DNA of 64,000 nt from Plutella xylostella (taxonomy: Eukaryota; Arthropoda; Insecta; Lepidoptera; Plutellidae). The notes beneath the pieces were generated by a model. The model did not search any database, was not told the origin of the DNA, and was given only the letters and a program-made list of their open reading frames with translations. Below are positions 24,576-35,200 of the stretch, piece after piece; the first letter of the stretch is position 1, and each line of letters begins with the position of its first letter. The position numbers and the translations under genes are program-made. Where the stretch lies: the NCBI RefSeq assembly GCF_932276165.1, contig NC_064010.1, positions 3,658,001 to 3,722,000 of the forward strand, written 5' to 3'.

Positions 24576-25637
24576 CTATACCATAAGCTTGAGACTATCG
24601 TGGTTCCTAATTTGCATGGCTTGGCTGGTTTCGTTTTTTCTAACAAGAATACGTCCTCCACGAACCCACACATATTTGTATTGCAGTTCTCTTGCTTTGT
24701 GTCTGGTTGCCGCATGAAGTGCTTTGTTGGCGGGACTTAAATGTTCAGACATGTACACAGGGACATTATTTCCACCGATGCCAAGATGATGCGAGCTTAA
24801 TTTGTCCTTAGGATTTTTCTTGTTGAAAGTTTGAACGGCGGCTAGCAGAGAGTCTCGCAAGCCGACGGTTCGCAACTTTATTATTATAGAGCGTGGCCGG
24901 TCATCGGTCTTGTTCTGTTTTGCGACTCTCGTGGCGTGTATGATGTCGATCTCATTGATTGGACAATCCACGGTCTTAGCCAGTTGAACAACTGTATTGC
25001 ACAAGTTTTCAGATTTATTTTCCGGTAATCCATTTAGCTCCACGTTATCCTCACGCATGTGTTGTTCTATTGAGTTCAGTCTTCCAGAAAGGTCTTTAAC
25101 CGCACTATTAAGTGTTTCATTTTCCTTTTGAAGAGAAGAGATCAGATTAGATTTCTCCTCCAGATTATTTTTGAATTCTTCGTACATCGAGTTAAAGAAA
25201 GACAGGGACGATTCGAAAGATGTCATTTTATCATTCATAAAATCAAGCTTCTGTAATAGCGAATTTCCTTCCCCCAAAGTAGATTTAAGGGCACTTCTTA
25301 TTTCTTCTCTAATAATTTCTCGTATATCGGCACCTGGACTTGATATCTGTTCTTTAGATTTTAAGGTGGTACTCCTCAATGTAACATTTGCCTCTTGAGG
25401 AACTATGGGACGAACGGGAGTGTTAGAGTTGTCAGTTTTCGGTAGTCGACTGCGACACTGGTCACAACACCAGTTTTCTTTTTGATCACGTGTCATTAGA
25501 CGATATCTTGCGGCTGAGACATTCGCGCAAGCAAGATCATATTTATATTTACAGGTGCAACATTTCATGTACTCACACTTTTTCCCAATAACAGCGCCAC
25601 AACCAGCACATGACTCGCCAGCAGTAGTGGACGACAT
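24576..25637 (-). CDS. LINE ORF1, PHD-like zinc finger plus coiled coil, 353 aa
   Basis: The N-terminal 65 residues hold a Cys-rich module (CAGCGAVIG, CCTCKYKYDLAC, WCCDQC) like the PHD-type fingers in CR1 ORF1. A coiled coil follows at about residues 120-200, then a conserved C-terminal domain (HATRVAKQNK, RPRSIIIKL, HLSPANKALHAATR), as in L1/CR1 ORF1-type RNA-binding proteins. Confidence 0.85.
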   Translation of the reverse strand: MSSTTAGESCAGCGAVIGKKCEYMKCCTCKYKYDLACANVSAARYRLMTRDQKENWCCDQCRSRLPKTDNSNTPVRPIVPQEANVTLRSTTLKSKEQISSPGADIREIIREEIRSALKSTLGEGNSLLQKLDFMNDKMTSFESSLSFFNSMYEEFKNNLEEKSNLISSLQKENETLNSAVKDLSGRLNSIEQHMREDNVELNGLPENKSENLCNTVVQLAKTVDCPINEIDIIHATRVAKQNKTDDRPRSIIIKLRTVGLRDSLLAAVQTFNKKNPKDKLSSHHLGIGGNNVPVYMSEHLSPANKALHAATRHKARELQYKYVWVRGGRILVRKNETSQAMQIRNHDSLKLMV

Positions 25638-26836
25638 AATGGGTTCTTGGTCGAGAGTGTGACGATGCCTTAAATTGGTAGATAATTTTAATTTGTAGCT
25701 GGTATCCCTTTACTAAATATTATTGTTTGTCGGTTGAGGGTAGATAAATATATCGACAAATGTAAACAAGTTGAAGTGCAACTTTTGATTGCAATTTTCT
25801 TATTGCATTAAGTGTTTTATGCATGGATAATAATGGTGCAAAGCTTACGGTTCTTCTTTAACACTTTGGTAAGATTTTAACTCACTGTGTCACTGTATTT
25901 CACTCAAATTCTATATAAATATCGGGAGTTTGTCCGTTACTTATTTTTTTAATAGTCAATGAAGAGCAGAGTAAACACGCACACGGGCATACCTTAGAAT
26001 AATAACTGTAAAATGAGATACTCCTTCTTTTCTGAGTGCTGCATTGACGATGACGCTATTCAGGTACAAAATTTAACTTGAAATAAACATACTTTTTCGT
26101 TTAAAACAACCTACCTACATCTTGAAAAACTCGCTGGCCTCGTTCTAAATTCGAACATGGATTGAAATAAGTAGTTAGTTATAGTGCCACAATCTTATCT
26201 GTTCCGGTGGTCAAAATGTGCAACAACGAGACGTCATTGTCAAACGTCATTTCATACTCTGTGCGTTATTTGAGTTGTCAATTTCTGCGAAGAAGCTGAC
26301 GCTACGTTATTTAATTTGTTTTGTGATTTTCTGGGTGAAATACTGCCAAAAGCGCTGTAATGTGATGCAAGAAAAGTAGTACTATATATATTGGCTTTTA
26401 TGCAGGAAGAATAACGTATTCAGGCGCCTTTAATTCCGTTTGAAAAATTGGAAGAACGAGTTGCAGCGGCTACAGGTTAGTGTTGCCAAATATGACGAAT
26501 AATTTTACCCATATATACTCCATGTAATTTTATGAAATATTTTCCCGAGAGGCCCGTGCCCCAGCAGTGGGGACGGGATGGGTCGTGGTACTCGTGATGA
26601 AAAGTATATAATCTTTATTTTTCTTTGGTTACAGGTGTGAGGACGTGACATGATACTTTAAATCTTAGGCAATATACCAAGAAGAATTTCGCGCACCTGC
26701 AGCGATTTTAGACGAAATAATGATGATTTATGACATTGTTTTCCCAACTTATCAAGAGTTGGCTGAAAGAAATTGCTTTTTAGCAATTAGCCTTTGGAAG
26801 GAGACCCGTGCCCCAGCAGTGGGGACGTGATGGGTC

Positions 26837-26838
26837 GA

Positions 26839-26880
<42 letters not shown>
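26837..26880 (+). repeat. (GAT)n microsatellite
   Basis: About 14 GAT units directly follow gccccagcagtggggacg, the usual 3' end of RTE-type LINE relics. The tract is therefore probably the LINE tail. Confidence 0.9.
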
Positions 26881-27216
26881 TTAGCCTTTGCACACTGTCT
26901 GAATTGCTTTTAATTGTATGCTTTTGTTTCTTGTTACTTTAGAAAATGTAAAATAAAGTGTTCAAAAATAATACTTAATTAATAGTTTTTTTTTAAGTCT
27001 ATCTATCTCGTTATTCTCACGACCCACATATTATATTACCTATACCTTTGTAATCTAGATTTAATCTCCTATATCAGAAGCAGAACAAAATCAGAACTAA
27101 TTTTATTTCTGTTCGCCGTGGACAAATTTTCCATACAACAAATGTCGTTTGATATATTATATCCACTTTCATTTACTATCGACCCTATATTTTGATTTAT
27201 CTATACTTATGAATGT

Positions 27217-27308
27217 ATTAAATTTTGCCTATTTCTGGTTTAAAATTATAACAATAGGTAATAGCAGAAATGCATTGTCGTTTAAACCAGAAATAGGCAA
27301 AATTTAAT
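27217..27308. mobile_element. Palindromic MITE, 92 bp
   Basis: Perfect 28-bp arms (attaaattttgcctatttct onward) surround a 34-bp loop. It sits near the right end of the 26180-27374 element. Confidence 0.75.
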
Positions 27309-27837
27309 CGATGGCATCACTGGATTCCATGACAGCGACGTCGCCACCGGAACAGATAAGATTGTGGCACTATACATAATAATCTACCTATACCTGGATC
27401 TTTAATTCTACGGAATTCTGACATTTCAAAAGTGATGCTAGTTAAAAAGCTCTTAACCGAAAAAAGGAAAAATTTGAATCCATTTCTGGGCAATAAAAAA
27501 ATAAAATGACAGATAATGTATCGAATTCATATTAGTTACTTTATTTTATTCTTTAGCTGGCATCACTTCCTACTAAATTCAGGGATAGTAAACCTTTTTA
27601 ATCGATTTCAAAAAAAGATTCTCTATTCGGTACATACTCGTATGTACTTATGTAAGATTATTGGAACTGCACAACAAACAAATATACTTGCAAAATTTTA
27701 TAGATGTATGTACGTTTATAATGTTTGTCCACGCATATCTCCGAAACGATTGAACCGATTGCCACTATTAATTTTTTTAATGGCTTACATTGAGCAATCC
27801 AAGTTTCATCATAATCGGTTAGTATTAATAATGATTA

Positions 27838-28172
27838 GATATTCTATTCTATTCTCTTTGGGGATGTAAGTACCTGCACCTGGCTCTCTCGAGTGGAACC
27901 TTAGTGCATATCCCCAAGGTCTAAACTGCCTTCCTAAGCTTGGACCATTTCCCACCACGCTGGTCCACTGCGGGTAGGTGGGTTCACATATCTAGATGTG
28001 CTAAATCTAGATATGCAGGTTTCCTCACGATGTTTTCCTTCACCGTAAGAGCGATGGTATACATTGTACTTAAGTTAAAAGAACTCATTGGTACATGTCA
28101 GCGCCGGGATTCGAACCCGCATCTCTTGCGTGAGAAGCGGGCGCTTACCCGACTGAGCTACCACCGCTCTTA
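27838..28172 (-). mobile_element. tRNA-derived SINE, family B
   Basis: The minus strand reads GGTGGTAGCTCAGTCGGG and GGGTTCGAATCCCGG (A and B boxes), then a long body ending at the GAATA-rich tail. Shorter copies occur elsewhere in the window. Confidence 0.85.
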
Positions 28173-28391
28173 TTATTATTTAATAATCGATTAGATATTT
28201 TAATAATCAATTATATTTTTTCTTTATTTTTTAATTTATACTTTAATTAAGTATATTATTTTTGTGATGTAAAATGACGTAATTATTACTCACCGTAGGT
28301 AAATCCCCTTTTAATTTGGAGCGCCGCACTTAATAAAATGGATACATTCACTAACAAATTAAATGTATAGAGTAGTTTAGACTTAGATGTT

Positions 28392-28520
28392 CAGGGGGGT
28401 CACTCTCTAAATCGACGAACGAACGAGCAAGAATTGTCACGCAATCGGCACGCTTAATACAACGAGATAGAGCCGAGCTCTTGTTCGTTCGTTCGTTTGA
28501 TTTTGGTAGTGGCCCTCCAG
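28392..28520. mobile_element. MITE with CGAACGAACG arms
   Basis: The arms ggggggtcactctctaaatc and ttgattttggtagtggccct are imperfect inverted repeats with (CGAA)n subrepeats. A larger relative lies at 43711-44130. Confidence 0.75.
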
Positions 28521-28898
28521 ACTCGTATTGAAAAAAGGGCTCAGCCAAAAGAGGTTTGTTATCTCTGACATGTCAAAAGTAGATAACTGTCAGAATTCCG
28601 CCGAATTAAAGATCAAGGTATAGGTATTCTTCTTTTCACTGGATCATTCGCAGCTACGTGCTCTGCGTATCGAATCTACGTAAGTAAAGAAAGCAAGAAC
28701 ATTTAATTTATTTTCAGGGATCTTGATGATCATTTTGTTTGAAGCACTTTTTTGTAGTTTTCTAATTGTTTGGAGAAATTTCGGGGAAACATGACGGAGA
28801 GGGTCTTTTAATGGCATTTTCCATTTAGTTATCAATTTCTATCAGAATAATAATAAAATTGACAGACATAACTAGGTACTTTTATATATTGGCACAGG

Positions 28899-29025
28899 TG
28901 GGAAATGGTCCAAGCTTAGGAAGGCAGTTTGGACCTTGGGGATATGCACAAAGGTTCCATTCGAGTTTGTGCATTCGAGAGAGCCAGGTGCAGGTACTGA
29001 CACCCCACACTGAGAATAGAATATA
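28899..29025 (+). mobile_element. SINE family B, 3' fragment
   Basis: Only the 3' part is present, from gtgggaaatggtccaagctt to the GAATA tail. It lies just upstream of the predicted NitFhit promoter. Confidence 0.75.
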
Positions 29026-29051
29026 TATGTTGAATATATGGCACAGAATAA

Positions 29052-29150
29052 TCTATGATAACCTGTCACCAACCTGTCGCTGACAGTCATACGTATCTGA
29101 CAGTATCTGTCAGTGTCATGACTGTCATGTTTGTCAGATGGTTTGTCAAC
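29052..29150 (+). promoter_or_regulatory. Cluster of TGACAG/CTGTCA words upstream of NitFhit
   Basis: About eight copies of TGACAG or CTGTCA in both orientations fall within 100 bp, some 100-180 bp upstream of the predicted first ATG. No clear TATA box is visible. The cluster could be a promoter-proximal element; that role is inferred only from position and repetition. Confidence 0.3.
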
Positions 29151-29233
29151 AAAAACACTCATCAAAATTATCAAAAATCCAATTTTCTTGCGAAAAGAAA
29201 CTCCAATAAAATTCTACATTCATTATCTTATAG

Positions 29234-32200
29234 ATGATTGTAAGTAACAAATTAAACTAATAAAAAACCCCTACTTGCATTAAAAACTTTGTGATTCGCT
29301 TTAGTATACTCGAAACACCTTGTTTAACCTTCTCCAGTCTGCAGCCGGCAATCACTTAATTTATTATTATTGTTTTACCTCACCAAGCTTTTTATCATAC
29401 TTAATAAATGTACATAAACTTCTCAGTGTTTGCAAACATTGTTAGTATGCATTGTATCTAAATTAGCAACTGTTAAGAAAATAACCTATACGTACAAGAT
29501 CAATAATTATAATATATTTATTTTTACACTTTGCGACTTAATGCTAATAAAATACCTCTTCTTTGTTAGAATGAAAATTAAGATTGTGGATAATATTAAA
29601 CATAACTTATTGCTGAACTATTCCAACAATGTTGAATTGGAATAATATTTATTTCTTATACTTAGTTATCCAGGTATATATGGATGGTAAAATTTAACCC
29701 TTAATAAGGCAAAGGGAAAATAGTTCCGACCTTATTTTGAACTTTGATTTAAGAGTGAAAACCAATGTTATTTTTTGCTATGCCTTATTAATTTAAAATT
29801 CATCTTTATCCAGCACTTAAGGCTAAGTTTGCTAAGAACAATAAGTACAAGCTACAAAGTGATAAGAAAGGCCAGCGGAGGCAGCAAGATGGCAGAAAGG
29901 AAGATAGCAGTATGCCAAATGACGTCCATTGGAGATAAGGCTAAGAACGTGGAGGTGGTCTCCAAACTTGTGAGTGATGCTTCAAAGGAAAATGTTCAGG
30001 TGGGCTATTGGTGGTAATTGCTAAAGCATAGCAAGCCTAAAATTTAAATTTTAAGACTCTAATCACTCACAATCAAACTCTAACTGCCAGTTTCTATAAC
30101 TCTTTCTATCCATCACTGGTAGTTACTTTCATACGATTTTGACAGATTGTTACTTTTGATTATGTCAAAATTGTAGGAAAGTAACTACCACTTATGGATA
30201 GATAGAGTTATAGAAACTGGCAGTAAAAAGCCAATAATAAAAATAAATTAAAACTGTTAAAAAGTTTTTTTTTTTTTTTTTTTTTTTCATATTTTGTTTG
30301 CCAACATGCAATCGGTTTAATATAACCATAAGCAGTTCATTTCGTGGTTTATGATTGGCTTTGCAGGCATACCCTCCCATTGTCAGGTTGCCTTCTAATG
30401 TATTATTGGTCTATGTTATCCCAGATGTTTTTTCTTTTTAGTCTTCTGGTGGGTACATTACTGGTAAGGTCAGTGGCCAGTTTGTTTGGGTGATTTACAA
30501 TCCTGTCTCGGTAGGTTCTTGTAAGTTTTGCAACCTCCTCTCTCACGGTAGGCATTTTCAAATATTCATGCACCTCATCCATTCTGGTGAACCAGGGTGC
30601 ATTTACAATGGCTTTGAGTACTCCGTTTTGAAATCTTTGTAGGATTTCAATATTTGTTTGGCTTGCTGTTCCCCATAGTTGAATACCGTAGGTCCAAACG
30701 GGTTTCAGGACTGTTTTGTAAATTAACAATTTATTTTCAAGTGATACTCTGGATTTCCTACCCATAAGCCACTCCAGTGATCGGTATCTCTGATTTAGCT
30801 CGTCTCTTTTCTTCTGTATATGGCATTTCCAAGTTTGTTTCCTGTCTAAGTGGAAGCCCAGGTACTTTACAGTAGATTGATGGGGGAGCACTTCATTTCC
30901 AAGTTTCACTGGAGGGCAGTCTTTTTTCCTTAAGGTAAATGTGACATGATTCGACTTAGTTGCGCTAGCCTTTATTCGCCAATCTCTCATCCATTTATTT
31001 ACTTTATCTAGATGGCTCTGTAACATTTCAGATGCCAGATTGTGATTTTCATCGGAAGCAAGAACAGCGGTATCGTCTGCGAAGGTAGCGGTCATCACAT
31101 TGTCTGATTCAGGCACATCAGCAGTATAGAGTAGGTACAGCGACGGTCCCAGCACTGAGCCCTGAGGAACTCCTGCATTGATCTCGTAGAACTCTGAGAC
31201 TGAGTCATTAATCTTGACATAAAATATGCGATGTTCTAAATATGACTTTAGTAGTAGGTACAAGTTGTGGGGCAGTGACTTTTTCAACTTGTAGAGCAGG
31301 CCATTATGCCATACCTTGTCAAAGGCTTGTTGCACATCCAAAAATACTCCTGAGCAGTACTTCTTACATTCCAGAGCTTCCCTAATGTGTTCGCAGACCC
31401 TGTGTACTTGTTCAACAGTGGCATGGTTTTTTCTAAACCCAAACTGGTGGTCAGGGATAGTACTGGCGTCTTTTAGGCTTTGATTTAATCGAGCACTGAT
31501 TATTTTTTCTAGTACTTTCGATATCACTGGTAGCAAGCTGATTGGCCGGTACGAGGAAGTCAGATGCGGAGGTTTCCCAGGTTTAGGTACCATTTTTATC
31601 TGGGAAACTTTCCATACACGAGGAAAGTATGACATTCTTAATATAGCATTGAACAGTGTGGTTATGAATACTATTGCCTTTTTAGGAAGTTGTTTTAGTA
31701 TCTCTGCTGTTATTAGATCAAATCCTGGTGCCTTTTTTAGTTCCAGTAGTTTTATTGTATTCCGGACCTCTGTCGGTGTGCAGTGTTGTAAGGGTAGACT
31801 GAGTTGTAGGTCAGATTCAAGAAACTTTCTAATTTCTTCATCTAATGTCTCTGTTCCCATGCTGCTGTTCGGTTGGAACACATCACTTAGAAATAAGCCA
31901 TAGGCTTCAGCTCTTTCTGGGTCCGTTTTTGCCCACTCGCCACGATCCGTTTTTAGGGGATGTTGAGCCAGTTGTGGTTTGTTTCGTGATTTGACAGTTT
32001 GCCACAGGGAGTTTTCAACTTTTGCTGGAGTTTTGGCTGTCAAGTTTTCTAAGCGCTGTTGCAATGTGTCATTTTCAATTTCCACAAGAAACCTTTTGAG
32101 GCTTGCAGCTGACTTGTTGTATTCCCGTTTATCTGCTGGATGCCGGCTATTCTGCCAAATGCGTCGAAGTCTACGTTTTTCTAAAACTCTCTCCTTTACA

Positions 32201-35200
32201 ATAAACGGAAGATTGGAGTGTGATTTATTGTTAGATGATTTCTTCTGGGATGGAGTACTTGCCCATGCTGCTCTTTGAATGGATGTTATGATGTGTTCGG
32301 TGGCAGTATCTATATCATCTTCACTTTTCAGACAAAGTTTGAGATTTAAGTTTTCATTAAGATGTCTCCTGAAGTTTTCCCAATCTGTGTGATTGTTGCA
32401 CAGGTACGGATTGACGGGACATTCAATAATGGTATAGCTCAGAGTTGCTATGACTGGTGTATGATCCGAGGATGAGTCGTGGCAGCTTTCTACTGACAGA
32501 AAGTGAGTCTGCACGCCTTTGTAGATGAAGAAGTCCAACAGATCTGGGAGTTTTTGTGGGTCAGTGGGCCAGTATGTTGGTTCACAAGTTGTCAGGGCAT
32601 TAAGCTTGTGGTAGTCCATACTCTTTTTTAAGTTGCGTCCTCGTGTTGTGGTGAGGCGTGATCCCCATTGTAGATTCTTTGCATTCCAGTCCCCTCCGAC
32701 AATAAATCTATGACCAAGTGACTCGAAGAATCTATTGAAATCCTCCTCTGTAGTCTCCGGATTCCTCTTTTGTTTTGGCGAGCAGTAGATGGATGTTATT
32801 GTGATTGGACTCTGTTTATCATGTATCATTATTGAAGTTGCCTGAATTTTTGTTGATCTATACTCTGGGAGTAATTGGTGCTGAAGAGTATTTTTTATAA
32901 TAATTGCAGTGCCTGCATGAGAGGTGTTATCAGGGTGGTACGTAGCATAGGTACTATACCCCTCCAAATTAAAAGATGTTTTTTCTGTTAAGTGAGCTTC
33001 AGATATAAGAAGTATATCAAGTTTTTGAATATTAAGTAATATTTTAACTTCTTGTTTTTTACCAATCAGTCCATTCACATTCCAAGTTGCAACTCGTAGG
33101 GCCATATTATTTGACTAACTTATTCACGATGGTTGTCAAGAGTCCCATTAAGGTACTCATGTGATCAATAAGGCGATCTAGTTTCTTTGTTTGTTCTGAA
33201 AGTATTGTTTCAAGGCTGCCTGTTACTCCCGCTGTAGCTTGGGCATACGTTTTGTTTCCCAGATTTGGTGTGTATTCGTATGTGCCTGATTTTGGTTCCT
33301 CGGGGTTCTTACTTTCTTGTTGGTTTGGCTTGGCTGATTTGTTGTTTGGTCTAGAGCCAAATTTCCTCTTCTCAATTTCTTTAAAAACTCTGCATCCTCT
33401 GTAGTTGGCAGCATGATCTTCTAGGCACAGGGCGCACTTGGCTGGTTCTTGTCTGTCCTTTTTAGGACAGTCCGCTGTGTTGTGGCTTTCAGCACACTTC
33501 ACACACCTGTATGGCCGCATACAGTAGTTCTTGGTGTGACCATATTGTTGGCATCTCTTGCATTGGGGGATTGTGTTTTTCCGTATTGGATCTTCTATTT
33601 TGACACTTGTGTGATAGATATATTTAATATTTTTTACTTCACTATTATTGGGCCCAGGTTCTAGGTTAACAAACCAGGTTGACAGTGGTGTCTTAGTGGA
33701 TCCATGACGTGCATTTATGATTTCCCCTTTAACTGTGTTTCCGGTTTCCTCTATGACGTCTTTTATGGCTTGAATAGGTGTTGAATGGTGAAGGTTTTTT
33801 ATGACAATCCTACACGGTCTCTCACTTTTTGGTACAAAGGTGTGACCAATCAGTTGTTTTTCACGAACCACTGCCATTACCTTTTTGTATGCATCCATAT
33901 TTTCAGTAGAAACTCTCATTTGATTTTTGGTGACAATCTTGAATGAGTATTGCGTTTTATCTAATACCACTTCAATGGTTTCTTTCAGTTTTGTTACATT
34001 TTTAATGCCATATAGCATAATTGGTGGCGGCTTAAGCGTTTTCGACGTAACTTCAACTTGAGGAGCATCATCAACATTGAGTGCAGAGTATCTATTGTGA
34101 GATTGTAGATCCTGCTTTTCTGGTGACGGTGTACTTAGTCTCTTCCTTTTGTACCTATTTTGATGTTGACGGAGTATTGGGATTGTTTGCCAGTCATTTT
34201 CATCCTCACTATTTTGATTCTGGGGATCGAGATTAATTTTGGCTGATCCCGAGCTTTTCAGCAGTTTGCCTGCGGCATCTTTTGGGTTTTCACCAGTAGC
34301 TTTGACTTTCTCAGAGGCCTGGACAGCCACCTCCGAGAAAGAATCTACCATATGGGAGGTAATTTTATGCAATGGCAACACTAATACATTGACATGTCAT
34401 TTTGACAGCTGATTTTTGAACGCACTCTCCTGACAATGGTAAATAAATGAGGGTAGAAAAATAAATTAGGCCTTTCAAGTGACTATCGCGAATTTTGTTT
34501 GCACTATTTTGGTTGAAATACGGCAAATCACACGCAGATAACACTTTCACAAATGTCCAAAGTATTTGTCTACACTTTTTTGTTGGTTTAAGATCACAAT
34601 ATCACTGTTTGCACACAAAACTGAATTTAACTTCAAGAGCAGGTTATTGTTTGCTTGACAGTTGACAGTTCTTCTGTTAAAAAGTTAAACTAAATTTTTA
34701 TTTTATTCAGCTTGGTCAACATTTGAAATAATAACTTTGAATGATTGCCTGCATAAATCCTTGGTATACATTTTTTTTAAATAACAATTTGTTCTAAAAT
34801 ATTCTCCCCCAGATGCTGTTCTTCCCAGAAGCGTGTGACTTCATATTTGACAACAAGAAGTCTATGCTGGAGGCGGCCGAGCCACTTGGAGGCTCCCTAG
34901 TCGGACAGTACCGGGCGCTGGCGAGGGACCATGGAGTGTGGCTGTCTATGGGAGGTGTTCATGAGAAGGTTAAAAAAATACGAAATTACTTTTCCTTTTA
35001 AAATATCTTTATCCAAATCTTAGATAGTCCTTTTCTATTAAAGCTGATTTTACGAAAAAACTATTTATTTATAGTCTGAAATCTGCTCATGTTTTATAGG
35101 TGGGAAAAATTATCTGCGAAAATTATTTTTTTGAAAAACAGTTTCCCTATTTTTAAGCCACACTAGTTTATAATGACTAATATCCAAATCATGTTCCAGG

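Larger units (their letters stand above)
21299..25700 (-). mobile_element. CR1-like LINE with two intact ORFs upstream of SGT1
   Basis: ORF1 (353 aa) and ORF2 (at least 960 aa) are uninterrupted on the minus strand. The 3' end is an AT-rich tail (AATAAATAAATAAAAAAATAA-like, 21299-21325). The 5' end is not resolved; about 300 bp of 5' UTR may extend past 25640. I found no target duplication. The zinc-finger plus coiled-coil ORF1 and the absence of a long poly(A) argue for the CR1 group. It sits 190 bp upstream of the SGT1 start codon in the same orientation. Confidence 0.85.
26180..27374. mobile_element. TIR element, 1.2 kb
   Basis: Perfect 31-bp inverted repeats begin TATAGTGCCACAATC. The interior has RTE-tail debris (26545-26620, 26800-26840), a (GAT)n tract and a small palindrome (27217-27308). 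No transposase frame is present. Confidence 0.8.
27386..28625. mobile_element. TIR element, 1.24 kb, abutting the previous one
   Basis: Inverted repeats of 37 bp with about four mismatches start ACCTATACCTGGATC. It begins only 11 bp after the preceding element and carries a SINE (27838-28172) and a MITE (28392-28520). Confidence 0.75.
30265..34673 (-). mobile_element. Full-length jockey-type LINE in NitFhit intron 2
   Basis: The element has two long intact ORFs on the minus strand and a 3' poly(A) run (T tract 30265-30287 on the plus strand). A perfect 11-bp target duplication, ctgttaaaaag, lies at 30254-30264 and 34674-34684. The 4.4-kb length, zinc-knuckle ORF1 and ORF2 without RNase H fit the jockey clade. 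Intact ORFs and the perfect duplication indicate a recent insertion. It lies antisense to NitFhit, between exons 29814-29999 and 34813-34968. Confidence 0.93.

Noticed and set aside
26780..26900. CRISPR-like or regulatory repeat at the (GAT)n tract
   Set aside because: It is a simple microsatellite following the usual RTE LINE tail; nothing in the window suggests a prokaryotic sequence.
28090..28170. tRNA gene on the minus strand
   Set aside because: Head of a family B SINE with body and tail; a second copy at 1960-2040 shares the body.
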